DNA of 64,000 bases, taken from assembly GCA_036824005.1 (NCBI GenBank), contig DAITBA010000012.1, positions 62,001 to 126,000 of the forward strand. The letters are read 5' to 3'. Shown one piece after another: positions 35,506 to 44,508 of the stretch. Made by a program: the position numbers and the translations under genes. The stretch comes from DAITBA01 sp036824005. GTDB lineage: Bacteria; Pseudomonadota; Gammaproteobacteria; Burkholderiales; Rhodocyclaceae. The notes below the pieces were generated by a model. That model had not been told where the DNA came from, ran no database searches, and saw only the letters and a program-made list of their open reading frames with translations. Position 1 is the first letter of the stretch; the number at the start of each line of letters is the position of its first letter.

Positions 35506-36609
35506 ATGGACGTCCATGACAAGCCGATCCACGACCGGATCGAGTGGCTATTCGATCTTGCCCGGCGCCATTCGGCCGAGTTCTGCAGCCCGGAAGCCTA
35601 TCTCGCCCGTCAGCGTTATATGGCGCGGCATCCGACGGCCATCGCGGTGATGAAGTGCATGGACGGGCGCATCAATCTGCCCGTCGCCACGCAGACACCC
35701 CTGGGCATCATCCAGCCCTTCCGCAACCTGGGCGGCATGTTCGATCTGGGCTGGCCGCATCTGGGCGAAGTGCTGGCAGGCTATGTGAATCGCATGGTTT
35801 CGGCAGGGCGGCAGGTGCTGGTATTGATCACCTACCACTTCTCCCGTGGCAATCCGCAGCGTGGCTGCGCCGGTTTCCGCTTCGACACCGATGCCGCCGT
35901 TGCGCACACCCGCGCGATCAAACGCCAAGTGGAGTACACATTCGGGTCGGGGCACGGCACCGTCTTTCCCATCGTCTGCGGCTTCGAGACCGACGAGGAT
36001 GCCTTGATCCTTCATGGCAGCGGCGACCAGCGGCTGGACCTGTCGGTCGTCGCGCCGGGTGACACGTCGACGCTGGCGCCGCAACTGGCCGCCCTGTTTC
36101 CCGACATGCCGGCCCAGGTGCGTGAGGATCTGCTGCCCCTGCTCGATGGCAATCTAGCGCACATCGCCCAAGTGCGCGAGGCCGCGCGTACGTTGGATAT
36201 CGAGCATCGCGAATGGATGATCTGCCTCGGCCGCGGCTTCGATTTTCTGCACACGCCCAATATGGCGTTGATCATCGGGCCCTACAGCCCCGACCTCGCC
36301 GATCCCATCCGCAAGGCCGCCGGCATCATCAAGGCCAACATGCATGCTCGACGCATCCCGGACGACGGCTTCCTGCTGCTGGCGTCGGTGCCCTACGACG
36401 AGCTCGGCATGGACCGCGCCCGGGCCGAGCTCAAGTCGCGTTTCCTGTCGCAGTTCGCTGCGGCCGTGGTGCGCGCGGACTATCCCGAACTGGCGGACAC
36501 GATGTTCGTACGCACCGCCGTGCTCGACTGGCGGTCGCGGGCGCTGGAATCTCTCAGCGGACCGCTGCCGGCAGACGCGCCAGCAACGCCTCGGCCGACG
36601 GCCGGATGA
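35506..36609 (+). CDS. CsoSCA-like (beta-type) carbonic anhydrase candidate
   Basis: 367 residues. A beta-carbonic-anhydrase zinc site can be read: CMDGR (Cys51, Asp53, Arg55), then His111 and Cys121 in TYHFSRGNPQRGCAG. The 10-residue His-Cys spacing is wider than in plant/bacterial beta enzymes and is close to that of carboxysomal CsoSCA. The RNLGGMF loop follows the same logic. No carboxysome genes or signal peptide are seen, so it is probably cytosolic. Convergent with, and overlapping by 56 bp, the last gene of the DAB operon. AAAAGGGAG supports ATG 35506; a GTG at 35503 is possible. Confidence 0.62.
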   Translation: MDVHDKPIHDRIEWLFDLARRHSAEFCSPEAYLARQRYMARHPTAIAVMKCMDGRINLPVATQTPLGIIQPFRNLGGMFDLGWPHLGEVLAGYVNRMVSAGRQVLVLITYHFSRGNPQRGCAGFRFDTDAAVAHTRAIKRQVEYTFGSGHGTVFPIVCGFETDEDALILHGSGDQRLDLSVVAPGDTSTLAPQLAALFPDMPAQVREDLLPLLDGNLAHIAQVREAARTLDIEHREWMICLGRGFDFLHTPNMALIIGPYSPDLADPIRKAAGIIKANMHARRIPDDGFLLLASVPYDELGMDRARAELKSRFLSQFAAAVVRADYPELADTMFVRTAVLDWRSRALESLSGPLPADAPATPRPTAG

Positions 36610-38053
36610 CGTCCAGCACCACGGACGGAAAGAAGCCGACGGCCAGGATGACAAGTCCGCAGGCGAGCGCCACGAGTAGCTCGCGCCGACGCAGATCCTC
36701 GGCTTCCGCGATGTGAGCGTGCGCGACGGGGCCGAAAAAGGCACGGCGATAGAGACCGAGAAAGTACGCCGCACCCACTACCATGCCCACCAGCGCGGCG
36801 ATGCCGGCGCCCGTGTGGGTCTTGAGGGCCGAAAGCAGGATGAGAAAATCCGCGGGAAAACCGCTGGTGCCCGGAAGTCCCATGCCCGCCAGCCCGCAAA
36901 GTAGGAACGCGCTCGCCAGCAGCGGCATGCTGCGCGCCGCGCCGCCGAGGCTGAGCACGTCCGTTGAGCCGCTGCGGTGAAAGAGGAAACTCGTCAGGAG
37001 AAACAGTCCTCCCGCCGAAACGGTGAAATTCAGTAACTGCATCACCGCCCCCTCGAGCCCCTGTAGATCTAGCGAGGCAAGCCCAAGCACCACCAGTCCG
37101 ACGTGGGACAGGCTGGCATATGCCAGCATACTGCGCAGGTTGGTCTGCGCCAGCGCCGCCAGCGCGCCGTAGAGTACACCCACCGTGCCCAGGCTCGCCA
37201 GCAGCCAGTGCATCTCTTGCGCCGCCGCCGGTGCCAGCGGCAGGGCGAAGCGGATCAATCCGTAGGCGCCGAGCTTCATGCCCACCAGCAGCGCAGTGAT
37301 CGCCGCCGGACCTTCCATCGCCATGACCGGGAGCCAAGTGTGCAGCGGGAAGATCGGAACCTTTACGCCAAAGCCCGCCAGCAGGAGCAGAAACACCGCG
37401 TACTGCGTGCCCCTGGACAGCGGCGCGGCAAGCAGTGTCGGCAGATCGAAAGCGAGCCCCTCTGGCAGCCCCGCATTGCTGGCCGCGGCGTGATTGAACG
37501 CCAGCACCAGCAGGGCGAACAACAGCGGAATGCCTCCCGCCAGCATCACCAGGGTGTACTTGGTCGCCGCCTGACGACGATTCGGTCCGATGCCCCACAG
37601 GCTCACCAGAAAGTAGAACGGCACCAGCGTCAGTTCCCAGAAGAGGATGAACAGCACCATGTCCAGGGCGCACAAGACGCCCAGAATGGCGGCCTCCAGC
37701 AGCAACAGGAGGCTGTAGTACAGGCGCGGCAGCAGATGCACGCTGTTCCATGAAGCCAGGACGACGCCGGTGAAGAGCAACGCCGCCGCCGGCAGGAACA
37801 GCACCGAGATACCGTCGATCCCGACCAGGTAGTGCGCGTTGAGGCTCGGTAGCCAGGCGTGCTTCTCGACCAGCTGGAAGCCGGGCTCGTTCGCATCGAA
37901 GGCAGCCGTGACAGCGACGGCAGCGGCAAGGCCGGTCGATGCGCTCGCCAGCGCAATCGCCCGTGCCCAACCGGTCCGGGGAGCAACCCATACCAGCGCC
38001 GCGCCGACCGCGGGGACGAGGAGCAGCATGCTGAGCAGGGGCAGGCCGTGCAT
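36554..38053 (-). CDS. NuoM-like proton-translocating subunit (third extra DAB-locus subunit)
   Basis: 499 residues, all membrane helices of the proton antiporter (ProtonAntipo_M) family. Key NuoM charges are kept: Glu in LFWELTLVP, Lys in FGVKVPIFPLHTWLP, Lys in LLVGMKLGAYG, and an acidic residue in LPGTSGFPADFL. It should therefore be able to move protons. No complex I hydrophilic genes are present; context is the DabA/DabB inorganic carbon pump. Last gene of the operon, 4 bp after the previous stop, its 3' end overlapping the carbonic anhydrase gene on the other strand. Confidence 0.85.
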   Translation of the reverse strand: MHGLPLLSMLLLVPAVGAALVWVAPRTGWARAIALASASTGLAAAVAVTAAFDANEPGFQLVEKHAWLPSLNAHYLVGIDGISVLFLPAAALLFTGVVLASWNSVHLLPRLYYSLLLLLEAAILGVLCALDMVLFILFWELTLVPFYFLVSLWGIGPNRRQAATKYTLVMLAGGIPLLFALLVLAFNHAAASNAGLPEGLAFDLPTLLAAPLSRGTQYAVFLLLLAGFGVKVPIFPLHTWLPVMAMEGPAAITALLVGMKLGAYGLIRFALPLAPAAAQEMHWLLASLGTVGVLYGALAALAQTNLRSMLAYASLSHVGLVVLGLASLDLQGLEGAVMQLLNFTVSAGGLFLLTSFLFHRSGSTDVLSLGGAARSMPLLASAFLLCGLAGMGLPGTSGFPADFLILLSALKTHTGAGIAALVGMVVGAAYFLGLYRRAFFGPVAHAHIAEAEDLRRRELLVALACGLVILAVGFFPSVVLDVIRPSAEALLARLPAAVR

Positions 38054-38057
38054 CGGA

Positions 38058-39566
38058 TTATCTCTGCCCGAACTGTTGCGCCGCGGCCTGCAGGGCGACT
38101 TCCGTCAGCCTGAGCCAAGGCTCGACATAGAAGCCTGCCACCAGCAGCACCACCACTGCCAAGCCGCCAACGATGTACTCCATCGGCACGGTGCGCTCCA
38201 CCGTCGCCTTCGCGCCGTCGGCACGCGGTGCCAGAAAAGCCCTCTGAAACGCCCACAGCAGGAAGCCGGCGGCAGCCACGTTGCCCAAGGCGGTGGCGAT
38301 CGTCGGCAGGGCGCCGAACGCATCGATGGCTGCCTCCAGCACGAGATGCACGGCGTCGAACCCCGGCGTGCCAGGCATGCCGACGATGGACAGTCCGCCC
38401 ACGAGAAATGCCACGGCAATAAACGGAATGCGGTCGAACAAGCCGCCGAGCCGATCGAGGTCCGTGGTGCGCGTGCGGCGGAAGACGAAGCCGACCATGA
38501 AGAGCATGACGGTCACGGCGAGTCCGAAGTTCACGGTCAGCAGGATGGCGCCCTGCAGGCCGATCGGGTGCAGACTGAACAGACCGATGACGATCAGGCC
38601 GGTATGACTGACGACGGCGAAGGCCAGCAGGCGACGCAGGTTAGTCTGCAGGAAAGCGAGCATGGCGGTGTAGAACACGCCCGCCATGGCGAAGGCAACG
38701 ACGTATCCCTGCCAGGCCACGACGGCCTGGGGCGTAAGCGGCAGAACAAAGCGCACCATGGCATAGATGCCGACTTTGACCGCAAGCAGCAGGGCCGGCG
38801 CCACGGCCACCATGCCGCGATGGGCGACGTGGGGCAGCCAGCCGTGCAGCGGAAAGAGCGGCGTGCGCACGGCCAGTCCGTAGAACATGAGGAAGAAGGC
38901 CGCGGTCTGAAACTTGCCGCTCGGCGGCGTACGCGCCAGGTCGACGGCGTCGAAGCTCCACCGCTCAGTGACGTCGGCATGGTTCCAGGCAAGGATGATG
39001 ATGCCGGCGAGAAACAGCGCCCAGCCGAATCCCTGGAACTGAACGAAGCGTGCCATCGCCAGGGCGCGGTTTTCTTCCGTCGAGGTGGACCACCGTCCGA
39101 CGAGGTAGGCGACCAATCCCAGCTCGATGGCCGACGCCAGGGCAAACCACAGCACGTTCAGGGTGGTGAGCATGGACATCAGCGCCGCTTCCGCCGCCAA
39201 TATGACGGCGGCGAGGCGGCCGGCCGATGCAAGCCCGCGCACCAGACCGTACAGTGTCAGCAGGACGATGACCAGCGCGGTAAGCAGCACGAACAGCGCC
39301 GTGACGCCGTCGCCGGCGGCGTGGTACATGGGAATACCGGCCAGATCGATACGCTCGCTCAACTGCAGTGCCGGCGAGGCGGCGTCGATATGACGATACA
39401 GAACCATCGCCAGCGCGAGCTCTGCGGCCGCCACCAGTCGGCTGAGCACCACGGTGCCACGCCGCTCCCGCAGAAAGAGCAACACCAGCGCGCCCGCAAG
39501 CGGCAGCAGCTGCAGGGCGCCGAGTATGGGGAACGCGGCTTGTTGGCTCCAGGCGACCTCTGTCAT
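38058..39566 (-). CDS. Divergent NuoM/NuoN-like membrane subunit
   Basis: 502 residues of the same antiporter superfamily but more diverged. The helix with TPLFPLHGWLPHVAH has Arg (AVRTPLFP) where NuoM has Lys. The next Lys is present (LLLAVKVGIYAMVR). The C-terminal segment MPGTPGFDAVHLVLEAA lacks the Glu in its usual place. It may be a structural partner or use a changed proton path. A gap of 86 bp separates it from the dabB stop upstream, the only sizeable gap in the operon. Confidence 0.8.
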   Translation of the reverse strand: MTEVAWSQQAAFPILGALQLLPLAGALVLLFLRERRGTVVLSRLVAAAELALAMVLYRHIDAASPALQLSERIDLAGIPMYHAAGDGVTALFVLLTALVIVLLTLYGLVRGLASAGRLAAVILAAEAALMSMLTTLNVLWFALASAIELGLVAYLVGRWSTSTEENRALAMARFVQFQGFGWALFLAGIIILAWNHADVTERWSFDAVDLARTPPSGKFQTAAFFLMFYGLAVRTPLFPLHGWLPHVAHRGMVAVAPALLLAVKVGIYAMVRFVLPLTPQAVVAWQGYVVAFAMAGVFYTAMLAFLQTNLRRLLAFAVVSHTGLIVIGLFSLHPIGLQGAILLTVNFGLAVTVMLFMVGFVFRRTRTTDLDRLGGLFDRIPFIAVAFLVGGLSIVGMPGTPGFDAVHLVLEAAIDAFGALPTIATALGNVAAAGFLLWAFQRAFLAPRADGAKATVERTVPMEYIVGGLAVVVLLVAGFYVEPWLRLTEVALQAAAQQFGQR

Positions 39567-39652
39567 GACTTTGTCCTGGCCTTACCACCGGACGTGCCGG
39601 GAGCATCGCCGAAGGAGCGATACCCGTGCCAGCGTACAGTGCGCCTGGCGAT

Positions 39653-41194
39653 TCACAGGATCACCGCAAAGGTAACCAGCACCAGCAGCAGCAGGTAGCG
39701 CGGCTGCTCGAGCAGTGCTTCGACCACCAGCAGGGCCGTGCCCATCCGGCGCAGGACGCGCACCGCTGCGCCGTCGCTACGCCGAAGCAGCAACCGGCTC
39801 TCGATATCGTGTAGATGGTCGGCGGCCCAGACCAATACCCGCCCCGCCAGTCCGCGCCCGAGAATGACATTCTCATCACTTGCGCCTTCCCCGCGCGACG
39901 GATCCGACATGCCGACCAGCCGGCTCAACACCTGATCGTCCAGCGCCCGGACATCGCGCCCCACTGTCTGCACCGGGCGCACGAGCAGCGCCTGTGCCAG
40001 ATGGTCGAGCCAGAAGCGCTGCAACGCCGCCGTGTACAGCCACCGCCGGCCCGAAAGGAAGCGTGGTGCGCGGCGCGCCGGCTCTGATACCATGTGCATG
40101 TAGGAAGGTGCCATCAGGAACTGGTACGCGCGCCACGCGGCATGCAGCCCCAGATGCCAGCCGGCGAGTTCGAACCAGCCCATGCCGCAGGCAAAGAACA
40201 TGAGTCCGACCTGTGTCGTCGTGCCGAAGACGAGCGCGGACTTCACGTCAGTCTGCACCAGTCCCACGACGTAGCCGTAGAGCGCGGTGACACCGCCCAC
40301 GACCGCCACATAGAACATGATGTCCGGGACCTGGACCAGCGCAGGCTCAAGGCGGATCACGAGATAGACGCCGGCGTGCACCATCACGGCGCCGTAGAAG
40401 ATCGCCGACGACGGCGTGGGGCCTTCCAGGGCGCGAGCGATCCAGGGCGAGAACGGCACTTGTGCCGACTTGGCGACGGCGGCGAGGATGAAACCGAACA
40501 GCATCAGGCGCGCTGTCACCTTGTCCAGGGCGCCGCCCACTCCCAGCGCCTGCCACTCCGTCGTCCCCAGCCACCATAGGCACAACGCGATGCTCAGGAT
40601 GAATCCGGCATCGCCGATGCGGTTCGCCACGAAGGCGAACAGTGCGTTGCCGGTGGCGGTGGACCGCTCGTAGGCATAGCCGATGAGCAGATAAGAGCTG
40701 ACGCCGGCGAGTTCCCAGCCGACGAAGGCGAGTACCGCGTTGCTTGCCAGGACGATTAGCTGCATGCCGGCAACGAACAGGCACATGGCAAGAAAGAAGC
40801 GGTGAAACCCTGACTCACGATGGAGATAGTTCACCGAAAAGCGCAGGGTGATCCAGGCAATCAGCGCCACCAGCGTTCCCATCGCAAGCCCCAGCCCATC
40901 GAGCATCAAGGACAGGGGAATACTCACCGCGCCGCTTTCGAACCAGGAGCCAAGCAGGATGCGGCCCGGCAGCGCGTGCACAAGCGCCAGCACGTCAAGG
41001 CAGAGCATGACCAGCAGCCCGCCTAGCGCCGCACCGCTGCCCAGGCGCGCCGTGGGCCGTTCGCCCTCGTCGCCGAGCGCCTTGCCGCTCAACACATGCA
41101 GCCCGATGCCGGCTGCGGCAAGCAGCGGCAGCACGGGCACCAGTCCGGCCAGATGCGGCAGCAGTGACACAAACCAGTCCGGCGGCGGCATCAT
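39653..41194 (-). CDS. dabB: DabB-like NuoL-family membrane subunit of the inorganic carbon pump
   Basis: 513 residues. NuoL-type features: MLDGLGLAMGTLVALIAWI, FVGWELAGVSSYLLIGY, ANRIGDAGFILS, AVAKSAQVPFSPWIARALEGPTPSSA and TDVKSALVFGTTTQVGLM. Length and the ending after QFLMAPSYMHM match DabB/MpsA proteins rather than full NuoL. DabB provides the cation gradient that drives DabA. ATG 41194 overlaps the dabA stop (ATGA), so the two are translationally coupled. Confidence 0.88.
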   Translation of the reverse strand: MMPPPDWFVSLLPHLAGLVPVLPLLAAAGIGLHVLSGKALGDEGERPTARLGSGAALGGLLVMLCLDVLALVHALPGRILLGSWFESGAVSIPLSLMLDGLGLAMGTLVALIAWITLRFSVNYLHRESGFHRFFLAMCLFVAGMQLIVLASNAVLAFVGWELAGVSSYLLIGYAYERSTATGNALFAFVANRIGDAGFILSIALCLWWLGTTEWQALGVGGALDKVTARLMLFGFILAAVAKSAQVPFSPWIARALEGPTPSSAIFYGAVMVHAGVYLVIRLEPALVQVPDIMFYVAVVGGVTALYGYVVGLVQTDVKSALVFGTTTQVGLMFFACGMGWFELAGWHLGLHAAWRAYQFLMAPSYMHMVSEPARRAPRFLSGRRWLYTAALQRFWLDHLAQALLVRPVQTVGRDVRALDDQVLSRLVGMSDPSRGEGASDENVILGRGLAGRVLVWAADHLHDIESRLLLRRSDGAAVRVLRRMGTALLVVEALLEQPRYLLLLVLVTFAVIL

Positions 41195-44100
41195 GCGCCA
41201 GCCTCCAGGGGACGCAGGAGCAGCGCCGGGGCTAGCGGCTCCGTTTGCCCGGCAAACCAGTCGGCCGAGCGCTTGAACGTCGGCAGATCTGCCTTTCCCT
41301 GCCAAGGCTGCCAGCCCCGCTGCGGATCGAAAAGGTGCACTGCCGGCGAGTCTGGGTCCTTGGCGGCGAGCAGGATCCAGCCGTTGCCAATCAGTTCCTG
41401 CAGCGGCGGCTGGCGCTGGTAGATGGCGGTGAGGACCTTGGTCTTGTGTTCGACCACCACGAGCAGGCGCATCGCTTCGTGAATTTCGATCATCTGGCGA
41501 GGCAGACCGGTGCGCAGGTCGGAACTCGTACCTTCCATGACGCCGAAATAGCCGGCAACGTTGTGCACGATTTTCGTGCCGCAACCGAAGTGCTCGTTGT
41601 TTACCGTCGAGAAATAGTATTCCAGGCTGATGCCCGCCCCCACCGGGCCGTTGGCGAGCAGCAGGCGCTCCAGCACCGCACCGTCCGCGTCCTGGGTCGG
41701 ATCATAGGAAATGAGGAAGGCGCGCCGATCGAAGAAGGCGCCGCGGCTTGCGGCACGCCGGCCGATGAAGGCGCAGGCATTGGTGGCGTGACCCAGTTCC
41801 GGCCGCGCCTGGGAGAAATCGTGCCGGCGGCCGGCCACGTGGCGCCAGGCGCGCGCCAGCGATGGATGCGCAGGCGCGGAGGCGAAGCGGCGGCAACGCT
41901 CCGCGGCGTGGGCGCACGCCGCTTGGGCAAGCTCGGCGTCGAGCGCGGCAAATGCCTGCCGCAATGCAGATGGTATGTCGTCGAGGTCGTACCAGGTAAT
42001 GCCATCGTCACAGGTATTGTGCTCGGCACCGATGAACCACGTGCCCTCCGGAATGACAAGTCCATGGTCCGCCAGGATGGCGCGCACTTTCACCCGGTTA
42101 GCCATGGCGGCGAACAGCCGCGCATTAGGGCCGGAATGCCGTCCGGCGCAGGCGCCGCAGTCGTAGGCGGCGAGGTGCGGATTGTTCTGGCTGTTCGAGC
42201 CGTGGCCCATGATCACGACCAGAGGTGCGAAGTTGGCCGTCAGCCCCATGGCGCGCAGAAAGGCGAGCAATCGCTCGGCCTGCTCGACGTCGGTGAAGCC
42301 CAGACGCGGGTGCTCGGGCGTGGCAGGCGCGCTGTCGGGTGGCGCGGCCATGGCAAGCCGCGTCGGCACAGTGCGATCACAGGCGGCGCGCAAACGCCCG
42401 GCCCATGCGCCGGCACGCGCCGGCAGCAGCGATTTCATGGTCAGCGCCGCAAGGGCGAACGGGGCTGCGCCGACGGTCAGAGGGAGCGCAAAAAGAGAGC
42501 CGCGCCGCGTGTCCTGGAACAATCGCTCCTGCCAGCGCCGGCGCAGCGTCAGCTGACGACGGTGGCGCGCGAGCAGGCTGTCCGTGCCGGCCCGGGCAAC
42601 CTCGCGCACCTCGTGAGCTGGCTTGACGACCACGGGCACCACCGGGCACAGCGGCGTCACGTCGCGATCGTCGAGTCCGCGGAAGTTCTGGAACACGCCA
42701 AAGTGCGCCGCCGCGCCAAGGGTCTCCAGGGCTGGATTGACCTCCTCGACGTGACGGCGCATACCCTCTTCCCGGTCGTCCATGCAGAAAACGATCTGCG
42801 CCTGCGGCCTGCCCGGGTGCCCGGGCCAGCGGCCATGATTGGCGACTAGGGCCTCGAACACCTGCTCGCGGTAGCGGCGTTCGTAGGCATTCAGCCAGAC
42901 GAAGCCGGTAGCATTTTCGTCCAGTGTCCCCAAGCACAGCAACAGCTTCTCCACCCCTGACTGGCCGACGGCGCGGATATCGCCGCCGCACAATCCGAGG
43001 TGCTGGGCGAGCCGGAACAGCGGCCATGCCACACGCGTAACACCGTGCTCGGCGCCGCTGACGTTGGCCGGCGCGTCGTGCCAGGCGTCCAGTTGTCCCG
43101 CCAGCCAGCGCCAGGACGCCACGTCCGGTTCCGTTAGCGTGTCGCGCGTTTGCGCAAGCCGTCGCTCAATCAGGTTCAGCAGGTACTCGGGGAGCCGTGC
43201 CTGATGGTAGGCGTGGCGCACCCGCAACTCGGACGGGTGGTGCCGGAAATACTCGCCCAGCGCAGCCAGGCTCAACGGCAAGCCCCAGTGGCGGCGCAGC
43301 AGGTTCTGCGCCACGAGCCGTTCGGCATTCAGGCGCACCGCCAGGTAGTCCGTCATCGTCACCGCCACGTCGCGCAGGCCGGCGTAGCCGGGATGCCGGT
43401 CTCGCCACAGGAACATGCCGGACCAGCCCGGCAGTTCCAACGCCAGACGTTCCAGATAGCCCGGCCAGCGGTCATGCGCCAGGTCGAGGCTCTCGAGCGC
43501 CGCAATCACCGCCTCCAGCGGATCCGCCGGCAGTGTCTCGATATGCCGACGGACTTCGGACAGCTCATCCAGTTCCCACGCCAGATCGTCGCGCACGCTG
43601 CGTCGCCAGGCAGCGTAGAAGCCGCGCCCGCGCGCCGGGTTATGCCACGCCGCCAACCCTTGATCGAGGTGCGCGCCCAGATGCCGGATCAGGCTCGGGC
43701 GCACGGCGTCGAGGATGTCCTCGCCGGTAAGCGCGAGCAACAACGAGCGCAACGTCCAATCCCGGCCCAGGCGATCGGTCAGCGACTGCCACAGGTGCTG
43801 CGCCCTTTCGTGCCATTCGCTTTCGGCCGTCGCGGCAGCCTCGGCGGCTGGCATCGTGCGGGGCGGTTGCAATAGTTCTTCGGCATGGCGGAAGCCGGAG
43901 GCAACGCCCAGTGTCTCGAGCAGCGCAGACCACAAATCGGGGATCGCGCCTGCCTCGTGGACGATGCCGTGGCGCCCCGCAGCCGCCATCAACTTGGCGC
44001 GCGCCTCAGCAGACACGTCCGCCTGAAAGCGCGTCAGCGCCTCGTGCTCCTCGATCTGCCATTTGAGCTGCGCTGGCAAGATGGGCTGCACCGGATGCAG

Positions 44101-44508
44101 CAGCACGGCAAGGTGCACTTCCAGCCGGGTAATCGGGCCAGCCGCCGTTTCGATCAATACCTGCGCCGGGTCGATACCCGCGATTTCGCTGAGCACCGAC
44201 TCCAGATCGACGCGGGCGATGCGCCCCTGCCGGTAGAACTCGCGGAATTGCACTTCGGGCAGGTAGGCGCGCACACCGGTGAGCTTGCGTGCCTGTGCCA
44301 GCGCCTCGGCAAACGGCAGGTGCTGAAACCCGTGCAGCGTATTGTGATGGACGAAATCGCGGATAGGCGCCTGTCCCGGCAGCACATGCTCCAGACGATG
44401 CACGGCGTCGTGCAGCTTCCGACGCAGCGAAGCGCGCTGCGCCCCTGCCTCGCCAGCGCTCGGCTCCGGGCTGGATGCACTGTCGGCGGCTGCAGCGTCC
44501 ATGCTCAT
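41191..44508 (-). CDS. dabA: DabA (DUF2309/UPF0753), zinc-containing carbonic-anhydrase-like subunit
   Basis: 1105 residues, longer than the ~830 of the studied Halothiobacillus DabA2. The predicted beta-CA-like site is Cys575-x-Asp577-x-Arg579 (FCMDDREEG) with His769 (IMGHGSNSQNNPH) and Cys784 (YDCGACAG). The His-Cys spacing of 15 equals that of DabA2. The N-terminus shows PIRDFVHHNTLHGFQHLPFAEAL, a DUF2309 hallmark. It is thought to hydrate CO2 vectorially, driven by DabB, trapping bicarbonate. No transmembrane helices are evident. ATG 44508 overlaps the stop of the NuoM-like gene upstream. The long upstream open extension is a shadow. Confidence 0.92.
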   Translation of the reverse strand: MSMDAAAADSASSPEPSAGEAGAQRASLRRKLHDAVHRLEHVLPGQAPIRDFVHHNTLHGFQHLPFAEALAQARKLTGVRAYLPEVQFREFYRQGRIARVDLESVLSEIAGIDPAQVLIETAAGPITRLEVHLAVLLHPVQPILPAQLKWQIEEHEALTRFQADVSAEARAKLMAAAGRHGIVHEAGAIPDLWSALLETLGVASGFRHAEELLQPPRTMPAAEAAATAESEWHERAQHLWQSLTDRLGRDWTLRSLLLALTGEDILDAVRPSLIRHLGAHLDQGLAAWHNPARGRGFYAAWRRSVRDDLAWELDELSEVRRHIETLPADPLEAVIAALESLDLAHDRWPGYLERLALELPGWSGMFLWRDRHPGYAGLRDVAVTMTDYLAVRLNAERLVAQNLLRRHWGLPLSLAALGEYFRHHPSELRVRHAYHQARLPEYLLNLIERRLAQTRDTLTEPDVASWRWLAGQLDAWHDAPANVSGAEHGVTRVAWPLFRLAQHLGLCGGDIRAVGQSGVEKLLLCLGTLDENATGFVWLNAYERRYREQVFEALVANHGRWPGHPGRPQAQIVFCMDDREEGMRRHVEEVNPALETLGAAAHFGVFQNFRGLDDRDVTPLCPVVPVVVKPAHEVREVARAGTDSLLARHRRQLTLRRRWQERLFQDTRRGSLFALPLTVGAAPFALAALTMKSLLPARAGAWAGRLRAACDRTVPTRLAMAAPPDSAPATPEHPRLGFTDVEQAERLLAFLRAMGLTANFAPLVVIMGHGSNSQNNPHLAAYDCGACAGRHSGPNARLFAAMANRVKVRAILADHGLVIPEGTWFIGAEHNTCDDGITWYDLDDIPSALRQAFAALDAELAQAACAHAAERCRRFASAPAHPSLARAWRHVAGRRHDFSQARPELGHATNACAFIGRRAASRGAFFDRRAFLISYDPTQDADGAVLERLLLANGPVGAGISLEYYFSTVNNEHFGCGTKIVHNVAGYFGVMEGTSSDLRTGLPRQMIEIHEAMRLLVVVEHKTKVLTAIYQRQPPLQELIGNGWILLAAKDPDSPAVHLFDPQRGWQPWQGKADLPTFKRSADWFAGQTEPLAPALLLRPLEAGA

